12,876 nucleotides of DNA from Bacteroidota bacterium (GTDB taxonomy: Bacteria; Bacteroidota; Bacteroidia; Chitinophagales; UBA2359), in assembly GCA_020627525.1 (NCBI GenBank), contig JAHDGP010000086.1, positions 1-12,876 of the forward strand, in the 5' to 3' direction. The notes under the pieces are model-generated. The model ran no database searches. It saw only the letters and a list, made by a program, of their open reading frames with translations, and was not told the origin of the DNA. Shown here one piece after another: positions 1 through 8,011 of the stretch (its first letter is position 1; the number at the start of each line of letters is the position of its first letter). The position numbers were made by a program, and so were the translations under genes.

Positions 1-1
1 T

Positions 2-880
2 TGCTCTTTCTGTACCATTCCGCTCGCTCGTGGAAATAGTAGGAGCGATACCATTGAAAATGTTGTCAAAAACGCAAACGAAATTGTAGAGCAAGGTATA
101 AGAGAGATCGTTTTGACAGGTGTAAACATTGGTGATTTTGGGAAAGGTTTTAATGGTGGGCGAAAATCTGCCGAGAGCTTTTTAGATTTGATAAAAGTAT
201 TAGATACTGAAGTACCAGTTGACCGATTTAGAATTTCTTCCATCGAACCCAATCTATTGAGCAATGATATTATAGATTTTGTGGCAAGTTCTAATCGCTT
301 TATGCCCCATTTTCATATTCCTCTGCAATCAGGCTGTGATAGGCTTTTGGCTTTAATGAAAAGAAGATACAAGCGACAGTTGTATAAAGACAGGGTAGAA
401 TACATTAAAAGTAAAATGCCTCATTGTTGCATTGGTGTGGATGTTATAGTCGGTTTTCCAACAGAAACAGAAGAGGACTTTTTAGAAACTTATCAATTTT
501 TAAATGAATTGGATGTTTCATACTTACACGTTTTTACTTACTCCGAAAGAAACAATACAGTAGCTTTGGATTTAGAACCAGTCGTTCCAATGGCTGAAAG
601 AAGTAAACGCAGTAAAATGCTTAGAATTTTGTCAGAAAAGAAAAAGCGTTATTTTTACACGCAGTATTTGAATACCTCAAGAGAGGTTCTATTTGAAGAC
701 GCCAACAATACAGGATTTATAAATGGATTTACAGACAATTATATCAAAGTGAAATATCCTTATGATCCTTTACTGAGCAATCAGTTAAAAAACTTGAAAT
801 TAAGTAATATTGATGAAGATGGTTTGGTTACCATATTAGAAAAAAATAATGCTAACCAGACTGTTGAGACAATAGTTTAA
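2..880 (+). CDS. mtaB: tRNA (N6-threonylcarbamoyladenosine(37)-C2)-methylthiotransferase MtaB, 5' end missing
   Basis: Radical SAM enzyme that adds a methylthio group to t6A at position 37 of tRNA. The open frame runs from base 2, so the gene begins outside the window; 292 residues are present, where the family usually has about 430-450. The first visible residues, CSFCTIPLARG, are the last two cysteines of the CxxxCxxC iron-sulfur motif followed by the MtaB-typical TIPLARG. Further on are LTGVNIGDFG, SSIEPN, HIPLQSGCDRLL and DVIVGFPTETEEDF, all characteristic of methylthiotransferases. The C-terminal part (about bases 680-850, REVLFE to VTILEK) fits a TRAM RNA-binding domain and includes GFTDNYIKVKYPYD, which resembles MtaB more than MiaB or RimO. 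A TTG at 113 could be taken as a start but lies inside the conserved domain. The next gene follows after 9 bp, so the two are probably co-transcribed. Confidence 0.93.
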   Translation, partial: CSFCTIPLARGNSRSDTIENVVKNANEIVEQGIREIVLTGVNIGDFGKGFNGGRKSAESFLDLIKVLDTEVPVDRFRISSIEPNLLSNDIIDFVASSNRFMPHFHIPLQSGCDRLLALMKRRYKRQLYKDRVEYIKSKMPHCCIGVDVIVGFPTETEEDFLETYQFLNELDVSYLHVFTYSERNNTVALDLEPVVPMAERSKRSKMLRILSEKKKRYFYTQYLNTSREVLFEDANNTGFINGFTDNYIKVKYPYDPLLSNQLKNLKLSNIDEDGLVTILEKNNANQTVETIV

Positions 881-889
881 ACCTATAAT

Positions 890-2098
890 ATGTATCCTTC
901 GTTTTACGAATTTTTTAAATTTACCTTTGGCATTGATTGGCAGTTTTTAAAACTGTTTCAAACATTTGGTTTTTTTATGGTCCTTGCCTTTATTGCTGGT
1001 GGTTTGGCTGCTAGGAGTGCTTTTTTACGAATGAAGCGATTGGGAATTGTTCAAGGAATTACTTCTGAAGTGAAAATCGGAGAAGGGGCAAGTATCCTTG
1101 GATTGCTATTTAATGGTTTTTTTGGATTTTTGATTGGATACAAAGTAGTGCATGGTTTTTTAAACTCGGCAGAGTTGTTTCAGAGCCCACAACTTTTTAT
1201 ACTGAGTAAAGATGGAAATATACTTGGAGGAGTTGTCTTTGCGGTTTTGTTTGCCTTACTGTACTATTGGGAATCAAGTAAAAATAAATTGCCTGAACCC
1301 AAATTGGTTCAACAAACAATGTGGCCGCATGAAATGATCAGCGAAATTCTGGTTGTTGCAGCAATTTCTGGAATTCTTGGAGCCAAAATTTTTGCAAGTG
1401 TGGAGGATTGGGACAACTTTATTCAAGACCCTGTCGCTTCCCTTATGTCCTTTTCTGGATTGACTTATTATGGTGGATTAATTTTTGGTGCCATTGCTGT
1501 GATAATTTATTCTTTAAGAAAAAAGATTCCAATCAAAAGTTTAATGGATGCGGCTGGACCGACTTTAATTATTGGTTATGCTGTTGGAAGATTAGGCTGT
1601 CACTTTTCAGGAGATGGAGACTGGGGGATTCCAATAAGTGGTCCCAATAAATATATTGCAGAAACCTATTCATACACCAAACCAAGCTGGATGTCTTTTT
1701 TACCTGATTGGCTTTGGTCTTATAGTTACCCACACAATGTAGCACAGGAAGGGGAGAAAATTGCTGATTGCACTGGTCCTTATTGTTTTGAATTGGTACC
1801 ACCTGTTTTTCCTACCTCTGTTTATGAGTTTATTTTAGGTGTACTGATATTCTTAATATTGATTGGAGTTAGAAATAAATTAAAATATCCAGGTTTGTTG
1901 TTTGCGCTATATCTAATGCTAAATGGAATGGAGAGGTTTTTTATTGAAGCCATTAGAGTGAATCCAAGATACGATTATTTCGGATACAACCTGTCACAAG
2001 CTCAATACATAGCAATGGGATTATTTGCCTTAGGAGTATTGTTATATTTGATATTCAGATTTACAGGTAAAAAATTCAAGCATTTAGAAGCTTCCTAA
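890..2098 (+). CDS. lgt: Prolipoprotein diacylglyceryl transferase (Lgt) family membrane protein, long Bacteroidota form
   Basis: Lgt transfers diacylglycerol from phosphatidylglycerol to the lipobox cysteine of prolipoproteins in the cytoplasmic membrane. The 402-residue product has several strongly hydrophobic segments (about 24-45, 68-90, 110-127, 150-170, 190-208, 222-236, 312-327, 333-346 and 372-391). Lgt landmarks occur in order: SGLTYYGG (189-196), GRLGCHFSGDGDWG (233-246, at the place of the E. coli GRIGNFINGELWG signature), PTSVYEF (308-314, like HPSQLYE) and ERFFIEAIR (348-356, like RFLxExxR). It is about 110 residues longer than E. coli Lgt, with extra sequence at the N-terminus and a loop at about 247-307. 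The asparagine of the signature is replaced by cysteine and the usual SFHGG by TYYGG; I believe this pattern recurs in Bacteroidota homologues, but I have not checked it. Translation starts at an ATG 9 bp after mtaB without a clear Shine-Dalgarno site. Family assignment is firm; enzymatic activity is inferred. Confidence 0.85.
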   Translation: MYPSFYEFFKFTFGIDWQFLKLFQTFGFFMVLAFIAGGLAARSAFLRMKRLGIVQGITSEVKIGEGASILGLLFNGFFGFLIGYKVVHGFLNSAELFQSPQLFILSKDGNILGGVVFAVLFALLYYWESSKNKLPEPKLVQQTMWPHEMISEILVVAAISGILGAKIFASVEDWDNFIQDPVASLMSFSGLTYYGGLIFGAIAVIIYSLRKKIPIKSLMDAAGPTLIIGYAVGRLGCHFSGDGDWGIPISGPNKYIAETYSYTKPSWMSFLPDWLWSYSYPHNVAQEGEKIADCTGPYCFELVPPVFPTSVYEFILGVLIFLILIGVRNKLKYPGLLFALYLMLNGMERFFIEAIRVNPRYDYFGYNLSQAQYIAMGLFALGVLLYLIFRFTGKKFKHLEAS

Positions 2099-2316
2099 AC
2101 TTTTTTTTGAAATTTTATAATATTTCTCGTAAAATAAATAAAATAATTGGACTGAAGTGATGACTTCCAATAACCTTGTCAAAAAATGAAAATTGTCTTT
2201 TCAATGTAATTTTTTTAGATAAATTGATAATTCATTGGTTAAATTTCAACCTGATTTTTTATATTAAGTATTTATAAATTGTAGGTGAATATTTAATTTT
2301 ATAAATTCTGGAGCAA

Positions 2317-4473
2317 ATGAAATTTCAAGGTTTTAGGTATTTTATTTTACTTGTAATTTTTATAGGTTTTAATGAATTTGATCTAATCGCACAAAATTAT
2401 GCTAAATACAGAAAGTATAATTATGAGTGGGACAAGGCAAATCCTGATATTCCTGAGGTGGATTCGTTGTTTAAATTTGAGGACGCTGTTGTTTTAAACG
2501 AAGAAATAAAATGGGAAATTTACGATAGATCGTTCAAAACAATAATTAAGAAAAAGTTATTGATAAAATTTTTGACAGAAGAAGGAATCGAAAAATTTTC
2601 TAAATTTACCTTGCCTGAATCTGTTGATCCAAGTTGGGATAATTTTCAAGATCCATTGGTTCACAACTTGCGTGTGCAAAAATTGCGAAACTTAAAACCA
2701 GAAATTATTTATTTTGAAGCAAGGCTTTTTGATACAAACAATGTATTGAAAGAAAGTAGTATTGTTGATGAAATTGATACAACTTTTTACTTAGTGAACA
2801 ATGTAAGAGATCGTTTGTTTGATTTCAATTTTGAAGTGGAAAATATTGAAATCGGCGATGTGCTGGAAGTGCATTATTCTACTTATTACCCTATTTTTGA
2901 TAGGGAAAATTTAGGTGTTTCAAATAGTTTTAGGTTCTTTTTTCATTCAGATATCGCAAAGCAAACTTCTAAATGGCATTTTATTTTTCCTTCCAATCAA
3001 TTCTATGTTTTTTCATTTAACAATAATGGCAATCCACATGAAGAAGAAAAAGATGAAGTTGATTATAAGATACATTTAAAATGGACATGGAAAAATTTGC
3101 AAGCCTGCACTGACGAAACGAATGCAAAGTTTTACAAAGAATTACCTTATGCAATTTATTATCGCCACAATAAGGAATATGGGTCTTATTCCGATGTTGA
3201 TTTAGAGGAGTTAAAACCATATAGTTGGCAGTACTTATTAAGACCAGAATATCGTTTTAAGTCAGAGATTGGACCTGTCTTTGTTCAAAGTTTGTTCAGT
3301 AGAAAGGAGATTGCCATGGATGAATTTTATAAGTGGAGTGCTGATCAAGTTGAAAACAAAACACCCTTTAACTTAATTAGTCAGTGGCATAATTATGTCG
3401 TTGAAAACTTTGAATACCAGAATGATAGTGCTTATTATCAAGGCTTGAACAACCGTTTGGAAAATTTAGCTGGATTTATCAAAAGTCATAAACTAAGAGA
3501 AATAAGTAGAAGAGAATTTTATAGACGAATGCTTGATCGTTCTGTCGGAACCTTTTATCAAGCACAATTAGTTGACAATAGAATTGGGGAATTAAATTTC
3601 TATTTTCCTGATGCCGTATTAGGAGAACAGAATTATTACTATTTTGAAGAAAATGGGGAAGCATATTTTTTACAAGCTAAAAAGAGTGCGGGCGGATATT
3701 GGTTAAATGAATTGCCTTTTTACCTTTTGAATGCACAAACATTGTTGCTCAAACAAAACATTGAAAGTCGTTTTGATGACGACAATATTGTTTTTTATAA
3801 TTCTAAAGAAATAAATCAAATTAGTGCTAGGAATGTGCTGGTAAAATGTGATTTTAGTTTTGAGAATAACGAAGCTCTAGCTGATGCCAAAATAGATTTG
3901 GTTGGTCAATTTTCAACACTTTCAAGAGATTTGTATTTGCACAATAAATGTACAGATTGCTCTATCAATGATCGTTATTGTTTTAAATTGTTTGGAGAAA
4001 TGGCAGATAGTTTGATTGATGTTAAATCGGTACAGAATAACAAGCAGGCTCCATTTGATTCAAAGTTTCAAATTCAATATGATTTGGATGGATTTTTTAA
4101 AGTTAAAAATAACCAACTCACATTTCAACCCAAAGAAATATTTAAGCACATCATTTCAGAAGGGTTTGATGCAAGTAAACGTAATTTGACTTATTTTTCG
4201 GATTTTCAATTTACAGATAATTTTGAATTTTATATTGCATTTGATGAAGATGTTAAGTTATTGCAGCAAGAAACTTCTAAAAGCGATATTGTTAATGAGT
4301 TTGGTGATTTTAAATGGGATATCACCCAAATTAATAGTAGAAAAATTTCGATAAGGTCAAATTTCAAACAATTGCAAAAACTTGTTAAAGCAAAAGATGC
4401 CATTCAGATCGAAGATATATTTTCAGAAATAGAAAAGTTTGAAGGTACAACAATTTCCATTAGCAGAGATTAG
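2317..4473 (+). CDS. Secreted DUF3857 / transglutaminase-like domain protein with apparently degenerate active site
   Basis: A 718-residue exported protein. Residues 1-26 form a signal peptide (hydrophobic FILLVIFIGF, probable cleavage after LIAQ). The early region (about 52-260: FEDAVVLNEEIKWEIYD, FEVENIEIGDVLEVHYS, FFFHSDI) has the layout of DUF3857, a beta-rich domain found with transglutaminase cores in secreted Bacteroidota proteins. Residues about 350-475 align by pattern with the transglutaminase-like core (a helix like WHNYVVENFEY, then REFYRRMLDRSVGTFYQAQLV, then the NYYYFEENGEAYFL strands). The expected Cys-His-Asp triad is not visible there: the core region has no cysteine or histidine at the expected places. 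The remainder (500-718) is beta-rich and resembles the C-terminal domain of this family. GGAG at 2310-2313 lies three bases before the ATG. The 218-bp upstream gap suggests its own promoter, which I could not locate. The substrate or role is unknown; a structural or binding function seems more likely than catalysis. Confidence 0.8.
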   Translation: MKFQGFRYFILLVIFIGFNEFDLIAQNYAKYRKYNYEWDKANPDIPEVDSLFKFEDAVVLNEEIKWEIYDRSFKTIIKKKLLIKFLTEEGIEKFSKFTLPESVDPSWDNFQDPLVHNLRVQKLRNLKPEIIYFEARLFDTNNVLKESSIVDEIDTTFYLVNNVRDRLFDFNFEVENIEIGDVLEVHYSTYYPIFDRENLGVSNSFRFFFHSDIAKQTSKWHFIFPSNQFYVFSFNNNGNPHEEEKDEVDYKIHLKWTWKNLQACTDETNAKFYKELPYAIYYRHNKEYGSYSDVDLEELKPYSWQYLLRPEYRFKSEIGPVFVQSLFSRKEIAMDEFYKWSADQVENKTPFNLISQWHNYVVENFEYQNDSAYYQGLNNRLENLAGFIKSHKLREISRREFYRRMLDRSVGTFYQAQLVDNRIGELNFYFPDAVLGEQNYYYFEENGEAYFLQAKKSAGGYWLNELPFYLLNAQTLLLKQNIESRFDDDNIVFYNSKEINQISARNVLVKCDFSFENNEALADAKIDLVGQFSTLSRDLYLHNKCTDCSINDRYCFKLFGEMADSLIDVKSVQNNKQAPFDSKFQIQYDLDGFFKVKNNQLTFQPKEIFKHIISEGFDASKRNLTYFSDFQFTDNFEFYIAFDEDVKLLQQETSKSDIVNEFGDFKWDITQINSRKISIRSNFKQLQKLVKAKDAIQIEDIFSEIEKFEGTTISISRD

Positions 4474-4527
4474 AATTTAATTGCATTTGTTCTCTCCTTA
4501 TTTTAATGGAAATACTCAGACAGAGGA

Positions 4528-4608
4528 CAGGATAATGTCACTCCTTCGGAGTTCTTAAAATTATTAATTATTGGTGCAATAATATTGTCAGCCCTTCAGG
4601 CTTTAGAA
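4528..4608. repeat. Pair of GTCA-preceded small hairpins spaced exactly 50 bp
   Basis: Two related short inverted repeats sit in the convergent gap. The first, at 4540-4552, is ACTCC-TTC-GGAGT; the second, at 4590-4602, is AGCC-CTTCA-GGCT. Both are immediately preceded by GTCA and by an AT-rich TAAT/ATATT tract, and both have CCTTC at their centre. The resemblance and exact 50-bp spacing suggest a compound, duplicated intergenic element of the REP or palindromic-unit kind. Neither hairpin is directly followed by a long T-run on the plus strand, so a standard intrinsic terminator is only weakly supported, though its position between converging genes would suit transcription ending from both sides. 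Confidence 0.55.
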
Positions 4609-4693
4609 ATTAAAAAAAATCTCGCATTGACTCATTCCTGCATTCTCGCATTAATAATTAATCATATTATAGCATTAAAAAAAATCTCGCATT
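4609..4693. repeat. Short direct repeats (20 bp, two perfect copies; TCTCGCATT core, three copies)
   Basis: The sequence ATTAAAAAAAATCTCGCATT occurs perfectly at 4609-4628 and 4674-4693. A third copy of the TCTCGCATT core lies between them at 4644-4652, after CATTCCTGCAT. No gene fits here and the array ends just before the receptor stop codon at 4699. Together with the hairpin pair immediately upstream it makes up most of the 225-bp convergent gap. It looks like part of a dispersed intergenic repeat; its copy number in the genome cannot be judged from this window. Confidence 0.7.
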
Positions 4694-4698
4694 AATAT

Positions 4699-7242
4699 TT
4701 AAAACTTAACAATCAAACGAGCATTCAGTCGCCTGGAAGTCAACCTGTTTGGAACAGGGTAATAAATGCCATTGAAGTCATTGATCCAATTATAAGAAAC
4801 CGTATTTTGCCTGTCAATAAGATTGAAAACTTCTATAGCAAACCAAACGCTTTCAAATTTATTCATCAAGCTGGTTTCAGCAATTTCTTTTTTACCCCTT
4901 TCGAATAATAATGCGGAAAATCCAATATCGACTCTAAAATATATTGGCGTATTCAATTTGTTACGATTCCACAATTGATTTGGTGGACCAAAGGGTAGAG
5001 GAGTACCAAAAACAAAATTTAAGTTTCCTTTTATATTTTCATTATTCGGCAGATTGTCTTGGAAAAATATAGAAAAATTTGCAGCCTGATTGGTTGGTCT
5101 TCTTACGTATCCCAAACTTTCTTGAACTTCATATGCTATCGAGTCTCTTCCAGGATAAGTTTGTAGAGAATCTTTATTAAAATACAATGTATAGTCGTCA
5201 TTATCCAATAATTCTTTGGTATTTAAAAATGACAAACTAAACCAAGATTGCGTGCCATTCACAAACTCACCGTTGATTCTCATGTCCAAACCAGTTGAAA
5301 AACCCTTCGCCGCATTCTCCCCATAGTATCTAATCAATACATTATCTAGGTCGTAAGGAACAAGATCCCACATTTGCTTATAAAAGGCTTCCGCTGTAAA
5401 TTTAAAAGGACGCTCTCCCCACCTAAATTCGTAATCCAAAGCCCCAATAAGGTGAGCCGATTTTTGTGATTTTAGATCAGTATTTACTTCTCCCTGAAAG
5501 TTTCTCATCTCCCGATAAAAAGGCGATTGGTAATACAAACCAGTTGAGGCTCGCAAAGTCAAGTCCCTGTATCTGTTTTTCTCTGTATCTTTTAACTTTG
5601 GTTTCCAAGCAAATTGAAATCTTGGAGTTACAAAAAATTCATTGTTTACATTCCAATAATTAAATCGTAAACCACCCGTCAAACTCATGTTTTCATTCTT
5701 TCCAAAAGAATAAGTATCTTGCAAAAAGCCACTAAAACGGTGTGATTTTAAATTGAAATTACTTTTTAAAACAGAAAACAATTCTACAACACTGTCATTA
5801 TAACCAGAAGAAAATATACCATTATCTGAGCCTATCGAAAATCCAGCTGAATCCACTCTTTGCCATTCATTGATTTTATCCTGAATATCTTCAAATTGAT
5901 ATTTCACTCCCCAATTAATATAGTGTTGGTCTTTTTCTAAAAATCCTTTATGTGCAACGTTGGCTATCGTTGCTTCCAGTTTATTTCTAGCATAATCGTG
6001 ATAGGTTCCAATCCCAGACTCTCTAACAACATTACCAAACTCTTCTTTTCCAAGATCACTTTCTACTTCACCAATAAAGTATTCACCAATAATATCAAAG
6101 CTTTCAATTTCCTGAGTATTGTAAATAGAAGATAAAAACTTCAGCGTCATTTTTTGGTTATTAGAGGTGTAAACGCCTCCAAGTCCTCCCATAAATGAAT
6201 CGTAGGTATCTCTTTCTTGCCCTTCAAAAGCAGTTCTAATTTGTTTGGTACTCACAATACTTCCAATTCTCTCAATTTGTTCTTCAGGCTGAAATTGATA
6301 CCTGTTTTTTGAGTAATTTGAAATTAACTGCATTTGCCAATTAGACGTCAAATTATAGGTCAAAAATGATTGGAAGTCAATAAACAATGGATTGTAATTT
6401 CCAGTAGTGGACAAGGAGTTTAACAAATAGCTGTTACGTCTTTGTCTAACGCCCAAAATATAGGTTAAGTTTTTATTTTTTCCAATACCTTCTAAGTGAG
6501 CATTTATTCCCATCAAACTCATTGCGACAGAACCTGCTTGTTTTTTTGGTTTTTTATATTTTATATCTAAAACAGAAGATAATTTATCACCGTACTTTGA
6601 TTCGAATCCACCAGCTGAGAAAGCGATAGATTTTACCAAATCAGAATTGACAAAACTCAATCCCTCTTGTTGGCCAGAACGAACCAGAAATGGTCTGTAA
6701 ACCTGAAAGTCATTTACATAAACCAGGTTTTCATCAAAGTTTCCACCTCTAACAGAATACTGAGAACTCAACTCATTGTTAGCAGAAACTCCTGGCAAAG
6801 TTTTTATTAAAGCTTCAATTCCACCCGTTACACTTGGAAGCTTTTCAACTTGCAGTGGATCTAAGTGTATAATCTGATTGTGTTTGACATCTTTATCAGC
6901 CGTTACTTCAACCTGACTGATGAAGTTTTTATCAGGTTTTAAAGAGATGTTTTTTTCAACTTTTCTTGAGTTAAAAAAAGTAATTAGCTCCCTTTGATTC
7001 TCATAACCAACAAAACTATATTGAATGTTAACGGTTTTTCTATCACCAACATTTAATTCGTATTTACCTTTTTTATTTGAAAAATCCCCAATTGAACTAT
7101 TTACAATAGCAATATTTACATCTGAAAGAGGTTTTCCATTTTCATCAGTAATGGTTCCATAAAGAATGTTTTGCGCATCAATTGAAGTGGTAAAAAAGAA
7201 TAGAAATATAAATGAAATGATAGATATTTTTCCTTGCATCAT
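4699..7242 (-). CDS. TonB-dependent outer-membrane receptor with N-terminal carboxypeptidase-regulatory-like domain
   Basis: An 847-residue outer-membrane transporter driven by TonB/ExbBD. A signal peptide (about 1-24, FIFLFFFTTSIDAQ) is followed by a CarboxypepD_reg-like beta-sandwich (27-103: LYGTITDENGKPLSDVNIAI, FSNKKGKYEL, YSFVGYENQ). The plug domain (about 120-230) carries HLDPLQVEKLPSVTGG, IKTLPGVSANNELSSQYSVRGGNFDENLVYVNDF and GGFESKYGDKLSSVLDI, typical of Bacteroidota receptors. The rest is an amphipathic beta-barrel rich in aromatic residues, ending in ARLIVKF with the terminal phenylalanine usual for BAM-folded proteins. It is not a clear SusC: there is no adjacent SusD, and the plug differs from classical SusC. 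The substrate cannot be deduced. The two adjacent start codons (ATG ATG) make the first residue uncertain by one. It lies 42 bp downstream of rpe on the same strand with no terminator between, so read-through from rpe is plausible. Confidence 0.92.
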   Translation of the reverse strand: MMQGKISIISFIFLFFFTTSIDAQNILYGTITDENGKPLSDVNIAIVNSSIGDFSNKKGKYELNVGDRKTVNIQYSFVGYENQRELITFFNSRKVEKNISLKPDKNFISQVEVTADKDVKHNQIIHLDPLQVEKLPSVTGGIEALIKTLPGVSANNELSSQYSVRGGNFDENLVYVNDFQVYRPFLVRSGQQEGLSFVNSDLVKSIAFSAGGFESKYGDKLSSVLDIKYKKPKKQAGSVAMSLMGINAHLEGIGKNKNLTYILGVRQRRNSYLLNSLSTTGNYNPLFIDFQSFLTYNLTSNWQMQLISNYSKNRYQFQPEEQIERIGSIVSTKQIRTAFEGQERDTYDSFMGGLGGVYTSNNQKMTLKFLSSIYNTQEIESFDIIGEYFIGEVESDLGKEEFGNVVRESGIGTYHDYARNKLEATIANVAHKGFLEKDQHYINWGVKYQFEDIQDKINEWQRVDSAGFSIGSDNGIFSSGYNDSVVELFSVLKSNFNLKSHRFSGFLQDTYSFGKNENMSLTGGLRFNYWNVNNEFFVTPRFQFAWKPKLKDTEKNRYRDLTLRASTGLYYQSPFYREMRNFQGEVNTDLKSQKSAHLIGALDYEFRWGERPFKFTAEAFYKQMWDLVPYDLDNVLIRYYGENAAKGFSTGLDMRINGEFVNGTQSWFSLSFLNTKELLDNDDYTLYFNKDSLQTYPGRDSIAYEVQESLGYVRRPTNQAANFSIFFQDNLPNNENIKGNLNFVFGTPLPFGPPNQLWNRNKLNTPIYFRVDIGFSALLFERGKKEIAETSLMNKFESVWFAIEVFNLIDRQNTVSYNWINDFNGIYYPVPNRLTSRRLNARLIVKF

Positions 7243-7284
7243 ATACTAACGGCTCTAATAAATCAAAAATTATCTTAAATAGTA

Positions 7285-7932
7285 TTAAATTTTCTTCAGA
7301 TCTTGAATAGATAACATTGGATCATCAGATTTAAAAACGCTACTGCCTGCAACAAGCACATTTGCTCCTGTTTCAAAAAGTTTTTTTGCATTTTTTGTTG
7401 AAACACCTCCATCAATTTCAATGAGAAAGTCAGAGTTGGTCTCTTTTCTCATTTTATCTAATTGTTGAATTTTTTTATAGGTATTTGGAATGAATGACTG
7501 CCCTCCGAATCCAGGATTTACCGACATCAAAACCACTAAATCTATTTCGCTTAAAATATTTTCCAATAAATGAACAGAAGTATGTGGATTCAAAGCAACG
7601 CCTGCTTTTGCGCCTTTTGACTTAATATAATTAAGTGTTCTATGTAAGTGATTACTTGCTTCATAGTGCACACTAATTACATCAACTCCAGCGTCAATAA
7701 ATTGATCAATATATTTTTCAGGTTCTACGATCATTAAGTGAACATCCATTGGTTTGGTACAAACTTTCTGAATTGCTTTTAAAACGGGAAAACCAAAAGA
7801 AATGTTAGGAACGAAACGTCCGTCCATAATATCAATGTGTAGCCAGTCGGCATTGCTGTTGTTCACCAATTCCACATCCTTGTCAAGGTTGCCAAAATCC
7901 GCAGCGAGAATAGAAGGAGCTATTAATTTCAT
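7285..7932 (-). CDS. rpe: Ribulose-phosphate 3-epimerase
   Basis: Interconverts D-ribulose 5-phosphate and D-xylulose 5-phosphate in the pentose phosphate pathway; a cytosolic TIM-barrel metalloenzyme. The 215-residue length is normal. Signature elements are intact: IAPSILAADF (Ser7), WLHIDIMDGRFVPNISFG (His32, Asp34, Met36), MDVHLMI (His65), VNPGFGGQSFIP (phosphate-binding loop at about 139-148), EIDGGV (Asp174) and VAGSSVF. The metal ligands His32, Asp34, His65 and Asp174 and the two catalytic aspartates are therefore present. The ATG at 7932 gives the usual MKLIAPSILAADF start. The gene lies downstream of rpoD but is separated from it by a strong terminator whose T-run ends about 16 bp before the start codon, so it needs its own promoter or some read-through. 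It may be co-transcribed with the receptor gene 42 bp downstream. Confidence 0.97.
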   Translation of the reverse strand: MKLIAPSILAADFGNLDKDVELVNNSNADWLHIDIMDGRFVPNISFGFPVLKAIQKVCTKPMDVHLMIVEPEKYIDQFIDAGVDVISVHYEASNHLHRTLNYIKSKGAKAGVALNPHTSVHLLENILSEIDLVVLMSVNPGFGGQSFIPNTYKKIQQLDKMRKETNSDFLIEIDGGVSTKNAKKLFETGANVLVAGSSVFKSDDPMLSIQDLKKI

Positions 7933-7947
7933 TCTGCAATATTAACC

Positions 7948-7981
7948 AAAAAAAAACTGCCACTCTAAAAGAGTGGCAGTT
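7948..7981 (-). terminator. Rho-independent terminator of rpoD
   Basis: An 11-bp perfect stem (7955-7965 with 7971-7981; arm AACTGCCACTC) encloses a five-base loop. On the minus strand it is followed by a run of nine T (A at 7948-7956 on the plus strand, partly overlapping the stem base). It lies about 30 bp past the rpoD stop codon and just before rpe, so it should separate the sigma factor transcript from the genes downstream. Confidence 0.92.
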
Positions 7982-8011
7982 AAAATTGTTTTCAAAATTA
8001 AGTTGTAATTT

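Noticed and set aside
1408..1802. Open frames of 77-80 codons overlapping the lgt gene on both strands
   Set aside because: They lie within a well-supported membrane protein gene, have no recognisable domain, and have compositions expected of out-of-frame reading.
2080..2110. Terminator after lgt (GAAGCTTC palindrome followed by T8)
   Set aside because: The palindrome has no room for a loop and only a 4-bp imperfect stem can form, so the T-run alone is not enough to call a terminator.
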